DNA from: Bin80 sp965220935
Lineage (GTDB): Bacteria > Bacteroidota > Rhodothermia > Rhodothermales > Bin80
Length of the DNA: 64,000 nt
Assembly (NCBI GenBank): GCA_965220935.1
Contig: OZ244857.1
Coordinates: 2,852,001-2,916,000 of the forward strand
Reading direction: 5' to 3'
Shown: positions 39,498 to 49,039 of the stretch, piece after piece
Position numbering within the stretch: the first letter of the stretch is position 1
Layout of the letters: each line of letters begins with the position of its first letter
The notes under the pieces: generated by a model
What the model was told of the DNA's origin: nothing
Database searches by the model: none
The model's input: only the letters and a program-made list of their open reading frames with translations
Program-made: the position numbers and the translations under genes

Positions 39498-39807
39498 ATT
39501 ATAAATAATTTAGCATGGGAATCTTCATACTGATCTATCGGAAATGTATGAATCCTTATCTGCAAGTGCGCAGGATTATTTCAAAGATACGAATCTTCCG
39601 AAGAATTAAGTGCATGTGAACGTTCATTCATAGAAAAAAAAACGAACCAACAGCAAAATCCAATCATTCAAGTCTAAAAAGGGGAGTATAGCGAATCGTC
39701 AATCGCTTCTTTGACTTAGAACCAAACCTGTACCCCAGAATAATTGTGATATAACCGAAAAAAGTGATACCTTGAAGATCTATGATTATCGGTCACGACG
39801 ATTGCTA
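39498..39807. other. Intergenic stretch without recognised feature
   Basis: Located between the giant surface protein gene start and the end of the gamma-glutamyltransferase gene. It likely contains the promoter of the surface protein gene. No RNA gene, clear terminator or coding remnant was seen. Confidence 0.5.
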
Positions 39808-41649
39808 TTACCAAGCAATTCCATAATCGTCCCCATGATCACTCGCACCACCCCACATTGTACCATGCTCTCGATCAAATTCAATAGCAGTGATCGGTCC
39901 ACTGGTGCGCGTTCCAAATCTTAGGGTATAATTCATGTTACGAAGGTCTCTGCGTACCCAGTCTGGAATCTGGTCATGTAATAAAATTCGTCCAGGGCTG
40001 ATCTGATGATCTCCAAAAGATTCTCGCACTTGAAAACTGTTAATATTCGCTGCCTCAACTGCCTCTTGAACATTCATGTTGAATTCAACGATGTTCAAAA
40101 AGAATTGAAGAAGATTCTGATCTTGACTATCCCCACCCTGTACAGCAAAAGATAGATACGGCATCCCGTCTTTAAAAGCCATTCCAGGAGTCAGGGTAGC
40201 ACGGGGACGCTTACCTGGCTCTGGTAAGTTGTATGGATTCTCGGCAGGATCTAAAACAAAGCTCTGCATTCGTTGACTCAGTCCAACCCCAGTATTGCCA
40301 GCAATCACCGCTGGAATCCATCCCCCACTTGGAGTCACTGACACCACCCAACCCTGAGCATCAGCAGCCTGAATTGAAGTAGTCCCCCTGTAAAAATCAG
40401 ACTCATACGAAATCTCAGTACCGAATTCATCTGTATCGGTTGACCAATGATCTAAATAATGCAGATATGGATTTTCCTCACCCTGAAATGGATAAGGATC
40501 TCCTGGCTTAACATTCGGATCGTTTTCCTTCCAATTGATTGTTTCCACTCTTGCTTGAGCATACTCCTTGGATAATAATCCTTTCATTGGCTCAGCAGGC
40601 GGAAAGTAAGGATCTCCATAATAAAAATCCCGATCTGCAAATGCTAAATTCATCACCTGATACAGGGCATGGATATATCGTGTACTGTTGTAGCCCATCG
40701 CTTTCAGATCCATGGACTCAAGCATATTTAGAGATTGGAGCATCACTGGACCCTGTACCCATGAAGTCAGTTTGTAGACCTCAATGCCTTTATAGTCTGT
40801 CATCACTGGCTCTTCAATATAAACCTGCCACTGATCCAAGTCATCTATCGTAATGAGTCCCCCCTGCTCCTGAGTACTTCTCACAATTTCTTCAGCAATA
40901 TCTCCTCTATAAAAACGATCATACGCGGCATAGATCGCCTCCTTTCGTGACTTTCCTGCCTCTAATGCATCCGACTCTGTCTCAACAAGTTTCTGTAAAG
41001 TTTCTGCAAGATCAGTCTGAATAAATAGTTGGCCTTCTCTCGGTGCTTGACTTTCATCCTCACGATTTGGTAGGTATACAGACTTTGAGTAAGGCCAGTC
41101 ATTAATGCGCTCAGCGTGAGTTTCAATGGCGCGCACCGCTGACCGCTCAATTGGATACCCTTCTGCCATTTGTATACTGGGTTCCAAAACATCCTTTAAA
41201 CTCATTGTACCATACTCGGCAAGCATCACCATTAACCCGCCCGGCGTCCCAGGAGTTACAGCTGCCAAGGGGCCATACTCAGGAGGATACTTTAACTCTT
41301 GATCGGTAAAGAACTCTGGTGTTGCTCCAGTTGGAGCAACACCAAGCGCATTAATTCCAAGAACTTTCTTCTGTTTCGGATCGTAGATTAATGCCTGAGT
41401 TTCCCCACCCCAACTCAATACATCCCACATCGTACTGGTCGCTCCAAGCATTGCACAAGCTGCATCCACAGCATTCCCACCTTTGGCAAACATCATGGCC
41501 CCCGCAGTAGCCCCCAGTGGTTTTCCCGTAATGGCAACCCAATGGCGTCCGTGCAGTACGGGTTTAGCAGTACGTTGCGCTAGTGCTGGAGCATTGATAA
41601 TAATACACAGAACGATCATTTGGATAGCACGAATCAACATTGGAATCAA
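39808..41649 (-). CDS. Gamma-glutamyltransferase-family hydrolase, exported
   Basis: The 613-residue protein has a signal peptide (MIPMLIRAIQMIVLCIII, cleavage near ALAQ). The N-terminal half shows the family pattern GKPLGATAGAMMFAKGGNAVDAAC, split as GATAGAMMFAKGG and NAVDAACAML, then AAVTPGTPGG. The autoprocessing nucleophile Thr is expected at about residue 423 in RGTTSIQAADAQG. After it come GNTGVGLSQRMQSF and GKRPRATLTPGM. GGT enzymes cleave gamma-glutamyl compounds in the periplasm; many relatives act on other amides, so the substrate is open. The gene stands alone. Confidence 0.87.
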   Translation of the reverse strand: MIPMLIRAIQMIVLCIIINAPALAQRTAKPVLHGRHWVAITGKPLGATAGAMMFAKGGNAVDAACAMLGATSTMWDVLSWGGETQALIYDPKQKKVLGINALGVAPTGATPEFFTDQELKYPPEYGPLAAVTPGTPGGLMVMLAEYGTMSLKDVLEPSIQMAEGYPIERSAVRAIETHAERINDWPYSKSVYLPNREDESQAPREGQLFIQTDLAETLQKLVETESDALEAGKSRKEAIYAAYDRFYRGDIAEEIVRSTQEQGGLITIDDLDQWQVYIEEPVMTDYKGIEVYKLTSWVQGPVMLQSLNMLESMDLKAMGYNSTRYIHALYQVMNLAFADRDFYYGDPYFPPAEPMKGLLSKEYAQARVETINWKENDPNVKPGDPYPFQGEENPYLHYLDHWSTDTDEFGTEISYESDFYRGTTSIQAADAQGWVVSVTPSGGWIPAVIAGNTGVGLSQRMQSFVLDPAENPYNLPEPGKRPRATLTPGMAFKDGMPYLSFAVQGGDSQDQNLLQFFLNIVEFNMNVQEAVEAANINSFQVRESFGDHQISPGRILLHDQIPDWVRRDLRNMNYTLRFGTRTSGPITAIEFDREHGTMWGGASDHGDDYGIAW

Positions 41650-42222
41650 TGGTTTGAGTGTGAAACATTAATAAAAACTTATTGGGAAAAGTCTACTACA
41701 AAAGAAACAGGCTGTTTCTGGAAGAGGTCAATTCATTTTCTATTTATTTCAGGTTATCCTTAGCAATTTAATGGAAAATTCTTCTGATTGTGATCTTGAA
41801 AGGACAGACGCTACCCTATAATTTCCCGTCAGAGATGCATTTATTTCTACACTAAACCATCTGTTGACTAGGCATTGTTTCAAATCTCGTTGAAACTTTT
41901 GGATTGAAATTCTGACTGGTGGGGTTTAAGTTCAGGCCTGTTTCAAATTTGAGTCAAACTAGTCACTGTTGAATAGTATGATCCATGTATACATTTATTG
42001 GCTGTATATTGGTATAATGATGGCCATAGTGAACGATTATATGACCATATATCCACTAGTCATAAAAAAGAAAATCAACTAAGATTGAAACAACCCCGTT
42101 GACGATTGACAGACATCTGATCTTCTCCATACGATTAAGGGGATGACATCTACTGCCTAAGTGCCGATACACATAGATAGGGTGTCTCAACTAAGTTTGA
42201 TTCTATGAAAGTGATGAATACA
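41650..42222. other. 573-bp intergenic stretch, no gene seen
   Basis: AT-rich DNA between the GGT-family gene start and the ribBA end. It contains short palindromes such as GTTTCAAATCTCGTTGAAAC (41877-41896) but no array, RNA gene, riboswitch or protein remnant that could be supported. Confidence 0.5.
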
Positions 42223-43470
42223 TCAAAGTTTGTTTGATATTGAACCCTCAAGGTTGGGCAGATCATGTCCCATTCGATCCCGCTTTGTTCTTAGATAGCG
42301 TGCATTTTCCTGATTCGGTGGAATTTCAATCGGTACACTTTCGGTGATTTCCAACCCGTAACCGTCTATGCCAACGCGCTTTGTTGGATTATTTGTCATC
42401 AATCTGAGTTTTCGAATCCCTAAGTCTCGGAGGATTTGACAGCCAATACCATAATCCCGATGATCCATATCAAATCCTAATGCCTTATTTGCCTCAACGG
42501 TATCCAGCCCTTCTTTATCTTGCAACTCATAGGCGCGTAGCTTGTTGATTAGTCCTATTCCACGCCCCTCTTGCTTCATATACAAAACAACTCCCCTGCC
42601 TTCAGAAGCAACACGGCGCATCGCCGTGTGTAACTGATCGCCACAATCGCATCGCAGTGACGCAAACAAATCTCCTGTAATACACTGAGAGTGAACACGT
42701 GTTAAAACAGGCTCGTCTTCTGCCCATGCCCCCATAGACAATGCGAGATGGATATCCCCATTTGACTCATCCTCATATGCGGTGAGCGTAAATATGCCAT
42801 ACTGCGTTGGAAGCCGTACAGAGGCTTGACGCCTTATCAGAGAACGACGCGCCATGCGAAAAGCAACCAGAGAGCTAATGGTGATAATCTTCATCTCATG
42901 CTGCTGAGCAAGCCTCAATAGCTCAGGCGTTCTAGCCATCGTACCATCAGCATTCATGATCTCCACCAGTACGCCAACCGAAGGAAACCCCGCTAGGCGA
43001 ACTAAATCAACCGTCGCTTCAGTATGCCCCGTCCTACGAAGAACTCCACCGTTTCTGGCGATCAGTGGAAAGACATGGCCAGGTCGAGCAAAATCACTTG
43101 CCTCAGAGGATTCATCGGCAAGTGCCTTAATGGTTGCCGCACGATCCGCGGCACTAATGCCAGTAGACGTTCCATGGCAGTAATCAACTGAGACCGTAAA
43201 CGGCGTGCTATACAGGCTAGTATTCTTTTCTACCATCAAGTGAAGATCTAAGGCAGTCGCGCGCTCAACAGACATTGGCGTGCATATCAAGCCACGGCCT
43301 TCACGGGCCATAAAGTTGACTAGTCCTGGAGTTATCGCGGATGCCGCTCCGACAAAATCTCCTTCATTCTCACGATCTTCATCATCCACAACAATGACCA
43401 AATGCCCAGAGCGTATTGACTCAACAGCCGACTCAATTGAGTCAAATGGACCTGTAGCGGAACTCCCCAT
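42223..43470 (-). CDS. ribBA: Riboflavin biosynthesis protein RibBA
   Basis: This is a 415-residue fusion. The N-terminal RibB part (about 1-205) makes 3,4-dihydroxy-2-butanone 4-phosphate from ribulose 5-phosphate (VVDDEDRENEGDFVGAA, GRGLICTPM, GHVFPLIARNGGVLRRTGHTE in two parts). The C-terminal RibA part is GTP cyclohydrolase II with the zinc site CITGDLFASLRCDCGDQL and QEGRGIGLINKLRAY. These are the two entry reactions of riboflavin synthesis. It is the last gene of the priA - SRP RNA - yajC - ribBA block. No FMN riboswitch is visible upstream. Confidence 0.96.
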   Translation of the reverse strand: MGSSATGPFDSIESAVESIRSGHLVIVVDDEDRENEGDFVGAASAITPGLVNFMAREGRGLICTPMSVERATALDLHLMVEKNTSLYSTPFTVSVDYCHGTSTGISAADRAATIKALADESSEASDFARPGHVFPLIARNGGVLRRTGHTEATVDLVRLAGFPSVGVLVEIMNADGTMARTPELLRLAQQHEMKIITISSLVAFRMARRSLIRRQASVRLPTQYGIFTLTAYEDESNGDIHLALSMGAWAEDEPVLTRVHSQCITGDLFASLRCDCGDQLHTAMRRVASEGRGVVLYMKQEGRGIGLINKLRAYELQDKEGLDTVEANKALGFDMDHRDYGIGCQILRDLGIRKLRLMTNNPTKRVGIDGYGLEITESVPIEIPPNQENARYLRTKRDRMGHDLPNLEGSISNKL

Positions 43471-43480
43471 CTTAATAGAT

Positions 43481-43798
43481 CTACTCCCTTACAGAGGCAA
43501 TTGACTGTTTTTCAATTCGTAGTTTTAACCCTCCATCAACATCAAGCAAGACACTCGTTGCACTGTCTTCTACTTGATGCACTTTACCATGAATTCCTCC
43601 AGCCGTAACAACTTTATCACCTTTTCGGATCGCTGCAATCATCGCCTTACGTTTTTTCTCACGCTTTTGCTGTGGCCTGATAATGAAAAAATAAATTACT
43701 ACGAAGATCAGGACAAGCGGTAGAAACGTCGCAAATCCTCCAATACCAGGAGACCCATTCGGTGCACTCTGAAGTAGATAAATCAATGACCAATCCAT
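43481..43798 (-). CDS. yajC: Preprotein translocase subunit YajC
   Basis: The 105-residue inner-membrane protein has one transmembrane helix (FATFLPLVLIFVVIYFFII) followed by the family signature RPQQKREKKRKAMIAA and KGDKVVTAGGIHGKV. YajC joins SecDF at the Sec translocon. It is 10 bp upstream of ribBA and just downstream of the SRP RNA gene, so two membrane-targeting components are adjacent. Confidence 0.95.
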   Translation of the reverse strand: MDWSLIYLLQSAPNGSPGIGGFATFLPLVLIFVVIYFFIIRPQQKREKKRKAMIAAIRKGDKVVTAGGIHGKVHQVEDSATSVLLDVDGGLKLRIEKQSIASVRE

Positions 43799-43835
43799 AA
43801 ATTTTTATAGGTTATAACCATGAGAAAATAAAAAA

Positions 43836-43940
43836 GGAAGGGTAAGCTAACCATATCGCATCGCTTCAACCTCCTACCGCTGCTGCCTTCCGGCCCTGAC
43901 GGGGTTCAGAGGGAGCTGACCGTATGGGACTCACCCTTCC
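43836..43940 (-). ncRNA. ffs: Small bacterial signal recognition particle RNA (4.5S type)
   Basis: The 105-nt segment has long complementary ends (GGAAGGGTGAG... pairing with ...CTTACCCTTCC). On the minus strand it contains the universal domain IV sequence GTCAGGGCCGGAAGGCAGCA, where the GGAA tetraloop and the asymmetric A/C-rich loop bind Ffh. The hairpin has the length of the short bacterial form without an Alu domain. It lies between priA and yajC on the same strand. Confidence 0.95.
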
Positions 43941-43979
43941 AATATGTATACGCATTCCTGTACTAGGAGGTTCCTTTTC

Positions 43980-46448
43980 TTATCCTTGTTCAACTCCATC
44001 AACATTAATGGATACATGAAGATCACGTCCAGTTGGCGGAGAAATCCTTTGAATCGTCCGAATATCCTCCTGAAGAGATGTATAGGTCTTCGGGGCCTTA
44101 AGAATCAAATAATTGCGATACTGATGCTCCACCCGCTCAACATAGGGTTGCTCAGGGCCGAGTACAGAGACCGAAGATGGCAATTGATCCAGTAGCAAAT
44201 GTTTCCATTGGTGTGCGAGATCCTCAACCGCTGGCTTCGGGGCACCTCGAATTTGAATACCGACAATACGACCATAAGGCGGATAGTGTAATTTTTTCCG
44301 ATCCTGCATCAATAGTCGTGCATATCCATGGAAGTCATGGGACTTCAAAAATGAAAAAAGAGGATGAGTTGGTCGTCGGGTTTGTAGCAACACCTCCCCT
44401 GGAAGATTTGCCCTGCCCGCTCTTCCAGCAACTTGCATCAATAATTGAAACGTACCTTCTTCACTGCGAAAGTCTGGCAACCGAAGTCCGAGGTCACAAT
44501 TAATCACGCCAACCAAAGTCACACGCTCAAAGTCAAGTCCCTTGGCAACCATTTGAGTCCCTATCAAAATATCGGCATCCCCCCTTGCAAAAACACTCAA
44601 GATTTCATGATGTGCATCTTTGGTTCGCGTACTATCGTGATCCATACGAAGAATTTTCGCGGATTTGAATAACCCTCCAAGCTCTTCGGCAACCCGCTGT
44701 GTCCCACTACCGAGTGGAGCAAATGCTGGTACTCCACATTTGGGGCATTCAATCAGCACTTCAGAAGAGTATCCACAATAATGACACCGCTGACTACGAT
44801 CGGTCTGATGATAGGTCATCGATACACTACATGCAATACACTGAGGGACATGGCCACAATTCTGGCATTCAAGAATTGGCGCATACCCACGGCGGTTCTG
44901 TAGTAATATCACTTGCTCTTTCTGATCAAGCCGACGCTCAATTGCCTCCAAAAGTGGGGTAGATAATGGACCTTCAAGTCCTTTTTCTTCACGTTCATAA
45001 CACAGATCAATGATCTCTATAGAAGGAAGCGGTGCTGCCGAACGGCCATGAACAGGTACACGCTCTGGCATCGATAACAGTGTATACTTTTTTTGTTTGG
45101 CATTGGCGAGTGTTTCTAAAGACGGAGTCGCTGATCCCAGAACACACACGCATTCACTCATCTTTGCACGCATCACAGCTACATCTCTGGCGTGATAGCG
45201 CGGTGCCTTCTCTCTCTGTTTATAGGAACCATCATGCTCCTCATCAACAATGATCAATCCAAGATTCTGCACTGGTGCAAGCACCGCAGATCTAGGACCA
45301 ATCACGACGCGATACTCTCCAGCACGAATCAACTGCCAGACATCATGGCGCTCGCCCTTGGCCATGCGGGAGTGCAAAACAGCAACAGAATTTCCAAAGC
45401 GCTCCTGAAATCGTCGCACGGTCTGGGGGGTGAGTGAGATCTCTGGAACAAGGACAATAGCCGTCTTATCAAGATCAAATGCTGTTTCAAGTGCCGCGAG
45501 ATAGACTTCTGTTTTTCCACTTCCTGTCACACCGTGGAGCGCAAATGTTTTGAAGACCTGTGCGTTGACGGCACTCTTGAGCGCCTCAACTGCTTTGGCT
45601 TGAAATGGATGAAATTCCGGAGGCGTACTGGACGCAAGGGCATTGGAGCGCATCCAATCTGGAATTCGAAAAGATTTCTTCTCAATTATTGAGTAAAGGC
45701 CCCGCCTCTCCAAAGATCTGATTGTTGAGAGACTCACATTGATGGATCTCTTTAGATCTGTCATTGAGATGTCATTATCCCCATCTTTGATATGACGAAT
45801 GATCTCTTGGATCAACTCCTTTTGTTTGCTTCCCTGCACTTGAGTACTCACATCTATCAAAGCCGCAGATGATTGAAATGCTGGTGCTATAGATAAGAAT
45901 TTATCTGTCTTAGTGGCCACTGTCGGATCTTGTAGCTCAACCGTCCTCTGAAGTGCCCCTTGCGATTCAGCTTTTGTAATCTCCTGTTCAGAAATTCGCA
46001 ATCCAAAGCGTCTAAGTCTGGCAGGAGTCGTGCTCCGATGCTTAATCAAATGTAATTGCAATTCGGGAGAAATATTTCTCCAATCGTGGGCTGATTCAGA
46101 GGCCAGATAATAAACGACTCGCTCCTTCGTCTGTATGCCTGTGGGTAATGCGGCATTTAATGCCTCTCCCCACGCGCAGACATAATATCGCGATATCCAA
46201 CGGGTCAGACCAAGCAGTTCTGAATTCAAAAGAGGCTCACCGCTAACCGCAGCGGTGACAGACCTGAGGTCCATACCCTCACGAACTTGGAGATTCATCT
46301 CCGTCACAATGCCCGTATAGTTACGGCTTCGGACCGGAACCAGCACTAGGGACCCAACTCCTACGGATTGCTCAAGTTCTTCTGGTAGCTCATAAGCATA
46401 AACCTTATCGATTGGGATCGGCAAGGCGACACCAATAGCGCATGACAT
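43980..46448 (-). CDS. priA: Primosomal protein N' (PriA helicase)
   Basis: PriA restarts stalled replication forks. The 822-residue protein has the N-terminal DNA-binding part (IPIDKVYAYELPEEL), Walker A HGVTGSGKTEVYL, the DEEH box IVDEEHDGSYKQ, RYHARDVAVMRA, a zinc region with paired cysteines (CQNCGHVPQCIACS and CHYCGYS, CPKCG), and QMVAKGLDFERVTLVG with AGRAGR motif VI. Its start lies 2 bp after the stop of the GNAT gene. Confidence 0.96.
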   Translation of the reverse strand: MSCAIGVALPIPIDKVYAYELPEELEQSVGVGSLVLVPVRSRNYTGIVTEMNLQVREGMDLRSVTAAVSGEPLLNSELLGLTRWISRYYVCAWGEALNAALPTGIQTKERVVYYLASESAHDWRNISPELQLHLIKHRSTTPARLRRFGLRISEQEITKAESQGALQRTVELQDPTVATKTDKFLSIAPAFQSSAALIDVSTQVQGSKQKELIQEIIRHIKDGDNDISMTDLKRSINVSLSTIRSLERRGLYSIIEKKSFRIPDWMRSNALASSTPPEFHPFQAKAVEALKSAVNAQVFKTFALHGVTGSGKTEVYLAALETAFDLDKTAIVLVPEISLTPQTVRRFQERFGNSVAVLHSRMAKGERHDVWQLIRAGEYRVVIGPRSAVLAPVQNLGLIIVDEEHDGSYKQREKAPRYHARDVAVMRAKMSECVCVLGSATPSLETLANAKQKKYTLLSMPERVPVHGRSAAPLPSIEIIDLCYEREEKGLEGPLSTPLLEAIERRLDQKEQVILLQNRRGYAPILECQNCGHVPQCIACSVSMTYHQTDRSQRCHYCGYSSEVLIECPKCGVPAFAPLGSGTQRVAEELGGLFKSAKILRMDHDSTRTKDAHHEILSVFARGDADILIGTQMVAKGLDFERVTLVGVINCDLGLRLPDFRSEEGTFQLLMQVAGRAGRANLPGEVLLQTRRPTHPLFSFLKSHDFHGYARLLMQDRKKLHYPPYGRIVGIQIRGAPKPAVEDLAHQWKHLLLDQLPSSVSVLGPEQPYVERVEHQYRNYLILKAPKTYTSLQEDIRTIQRISPPTGRDLHVSINVDGVEQG

Positions 46449-46450
46449 TT

Positions 46451-47047
46451 TTAGCTATTCTGATTAGATGGATTACTGGGGTCATAGAGCATCCCCGTAC
46501 AGAGACACATCTGCCGATTCATCCGTTGGAGGACATCATAATTAGGACAGCTCTGACATCCCTGCCAAAATTCGTCATCATCTGTCAATTCACTGAACGT
46601 CACAGGCCTATAGCCGAGGTCGGTATTAATTTTCATCACGGCCAGACTAGTCGTGATCCCAAACAACTTGGCATCGGGATAAAGCTGTTTTGAGAGCTCA
46701 AACGCGCGACGCTTGATACGTCGGGCTAAACCCTGTCTACGAAAATTAGGCGAGATGATTAATCCAGAATTCACGGCATATTTTCCATGATCCCAAGTCT
46801 CAATGTAACAAAATCCCGCAACCTCGTCATTGGGGCCAAGAGCAATCACCGCTTTCCCTTCTCTCATTTTTGCACGAATGTATTCTGGATCGCGCTCAGC
46901 AATTCCGGTCCCTCGCTGCGCAGCAGCGGTCTTGATGAGATGGCAAATGTCATGCGCAAATCCTATGTGTTCGGATGTTGCAATAGATATATCCACAGAT
47001 GGCAATGCATCTACAATAGGAAGCGCTATAGGAGTGTCAGTAATCAC
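46451..47047 (-). CDS. GNAT acetyltransferase, putative N-acetylglutamate synthase type
   Basis: The 198-residue GNAT enzyme has the acetyl-CoA loop SPNFRRQGLARRIKRRAF and the distinctive GYRPVTFSELTDDDEFW followed by GCQSCPNYD. This C-terminal pattern is typical of a Bacteroidota family usually found with arginine genes and proposed to replace classical N-acetylglutamate synthase. Here no arg gene is adjacent; it leads the priA block. The acceptor substrate is inferred only from family context. Confidence 0.75.
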   Translation of the reverse strand: MITDTPIALPIVDALPSVDISIATSEHIGFAHDICHLIKTAAAQRGTGIAERDPEYIRAKMREGKAVIALGPNDEVAGFCYIETWDHGKYAVNSGLIISPNFRRQGLARRIKRRAFELSKQLYPDAKLFGITTSLAVMKINTDLGYRPVTFSELTDDDEFWQGCQSCPNYDVLQRMNRQMCLCTGMLYDPSNPSNQNS

Positions 47048-47149
47048 AATAAACTAAAATGTTAACCGCTCGTGTAAGCGTTTGACGTAAATTTGTTTCC
47101 AAACGTTTCATATTTTTGTGCGTTAATTTGCGAATTTGACTGTAAACCA

Positions 47150-47317
47150 ATGATAGAATGCCCATCATGTGCTCTGGACGTAGAGCCCGCTTGTGATGAA
47201 TGTCCTTATTGTGGATATGAGTTTCCCCGACAACCCAGAAGTCGAATTCTCATGGCGTGGATCATGGCGCTACTTCTGATCTGGCCTCTATTTGAACTAA
47301 TCAAGATAATATTTTAA
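47150..47317 (+). CDS. Small zinc-ribbon membrane protein
   Basis: A 55-residue protein: four cysteines in two pairs (CPSC and CPYC, with an extra pair AC-EC between) form a rubredoxin-like zinc ribbon, then a basic stretch RQPRSR and one membrane helix (LMAWIMALLLIWPLFELI). The frame is open to 47093, but the MIECPSC start is compact and fits. It is followed without gap by the RoxA-like gene. The function is unknown; the ribbon would face the cytoplasm if the basic patch obeys the positive-inside rule. Confidence 0.65.
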   Translation: MIECPSCALDVEPACDECPYCGYEFPRQPRSRILMAWIMALLLIWPLFELIKIIF

Positions 47318-48488
47318 TGAAATTTCCATTTTCTGACCAACTCTCGTTGGAGACATTTCTCAAAGACTATTGGCAGAAACGTCCTCTCATTCTCAAGAAT
47401 GTATTCAAAAAATCTGACTTCCCCGTTCGGCGAAACGAGATATTTGAACTGGCATCCAGATATGATTTAGTCTCCCGTGTGATTCAGCCGTCAGGTGAAG
47501 ATAAGCCATGGGTGGTCAGCGAAGGGCCGTTTGAAAAAAAAGAACTGATGCGTCATATTGAAGGTACACAATGGATCTTACTTGTTCAGAATACCGAGTG
47601 GGCGATTGATTCTATGCATGCCTTACTTGAAGAGTTTCGCTTCATTCCGAATTGGCGTTTAGACGATGGCAGTTAAGTTTTTCCACACAGCACGGAAGTG
47701 CTGGCCCACATGTAGATAGTTACGATGTGTTTCTTGTGCAGATCAGTGGAGAAAAAACATGGAAGATTGAATCTCAACCCATGACTGAAGACAGATCGTT
47801 TCTCAAAAATTTGAATATACAAATCCTTCAAACCTTCCAGCCTGATCAGGAATATACGGTCACGTCTGGAGATATACTCTATCTTCCAGCTCAAATTCCA
47901 CATTGGGGAATTGCCAAAGAAGATTGTATCACCGCAAGCGTCGGATTTAAAGTGCCCAATCAGACGACCATGGGTCACGCTTTAGGGAGAATAGCCGAAA
48001 AACTGACATGGAACCCTGAACTCCATAGCGGGATTGACATAGATCACTTGGATGACCCTGGCCGAGTCAATGATTCTACCATTGACTGGTTTCAAGGCGA
48101 AATGCGCCGACTTACAGAAGACCGCATGTACCTTGCACAAACGCTGTGCAGGGGTATCACACAACTACATCTTGATGCTGTTCCAGGTGAAATCTGGCAT
48201 TCCCCATCCACAAAGGTCATTCGCTCTGAGCTTCTTAATGGTGTTGTCATCCTTAGACAATCTCCATCCTTGATCGTCTATCACGAATTTGATGATAGAA
48301 TAGGAGTGTATTCTATGGGCCAAGAGTATATCCTCAGAAAAGAGCTTAAACCCTTTGCTCAGCTATTGACGGGCTGCGAGCGACTCAACTATGACGCTCT
48401 GAAACCCTATCTTGACAATAAACAGGCCATGAACCTATTAAAGGCGCTTTTCAAATTAGGGGTGGTCATCGGATCTGGGCATGATTGA
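47317..48488 (+). pseudogene. RoxA/YcfD-like JmjC oxygenase with one frameshift
   Basis: Two frames together encode a cupin-type 2-oxoglutarate/Fe(II) oxygenase of the ribosomal protein hydroxylase family. The first (to 47676) has the N-terminal FLKDYWQKRPLILKN and ends IPNWRLDDGS; the second (from about 47660) resumes LSFSTQHGSAGPHVDSYD, with the metal motif HVD, and later GDILYLPAQIPHWG. A single indel near 47668 breaks the frame inside the conserved DD-x-x-x-SFS stretch. Everything else looks well kept (about 390 residues), so it is either a very young pseudogene or a sequence error. YcfD relatives hydroxylate an arginine of ribosomal protein L16. Confidence 0.8.
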
Positions 48489-49039
48489 TCATGGGAAAAT
48501 GTTGGAAGCATGAAAAAACTCAAACCCGAGGTGATTACAAGATTTTCACGGTTCGCCAAGATACCTGCACCTCTCCCCGAACCGGGAATAAGCACGACTT
48601 CTATGTCCTTGACACCTTTGATTGGAGTACGGTCATTCCAGTGACACCTGAAGGCCATATTATATTTATTCAACAATGGCGCCCAGGCACAGATGCCATT
48701 GAACTTGAGTTACCCGGTGGAGTTATTGATGCTGGTGAATCGCCCGAAAAGGCGGCCGTGCGAGAGTTGCGCGAAGAGACTGGATACGTATCAAAGGCTA
48801 TGGTGAAATTAGGGACCATTGCTCCTAATCCGGCCATTCTCTCAAATCGGTGTCATTTTTTTCTTGCATCAGAGGTCATCCCGACTGGGCAGCGAGAATT
48901 GGATTCTGCAGAAGATATTGATATTGTGTCCATTGACCCAAAGGAGATTCCAGATTTGATAGCAAAAGAAACTCTACGCCACGGGATCATTGTCGCAGCA
49001 CTTTACTACTACGAATTATATCAGAAAAGTGAAAAGTAA
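48485..49039 (+). CDS. Nudix hydrolase, ADP-ribose pyrophosphatase type
   Basis: The 184-residue protein carries a full Nudix box (GGVIDAGESPEKAAVRELRE followed by ETGYV), coordinating Mg for hydrolysis of a nucleoside diphosphate linked to X. N-terminal strands (VIPVTPEGHIIFIQQWRPG) and the LPGG lead-in match the ADP-ribose/NDP-sugar pyrophosphatase group. Its ATG overlaps the stop of the preceding oxygenase gene (ATGA), which suggests coupling. Confidence 0.9.
   Translation: MIMGKCWKHEKTQTRGDYKIFTVRQDTCTSPRTGNKHDFYVLDTFDWSTVIPVTPEGHIIFIQQWRPGTDAIELELPGGVIDAGESPEKAAVRELREETGYVSKAMVKLGTIAPNPAILSNRCHFFLASEVIPTGQRELDSAEDIDIVSIDPKEIPDLIAKETLRHGIIVAALYYYELYQKSEK

Noticed and set aside
41870..41960. 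Short repeated text TGTTTCAAAT with a palindrome, as a mini CRISPR
   Set aside because: Only two imperfect occurrences with unequal flanks; no array.
43471..43480. FMN riboswitch before ribBA
   Set aside because: Only about 10 bp separate yajC and ribBA, and no RFN-type conserved sequence is present.
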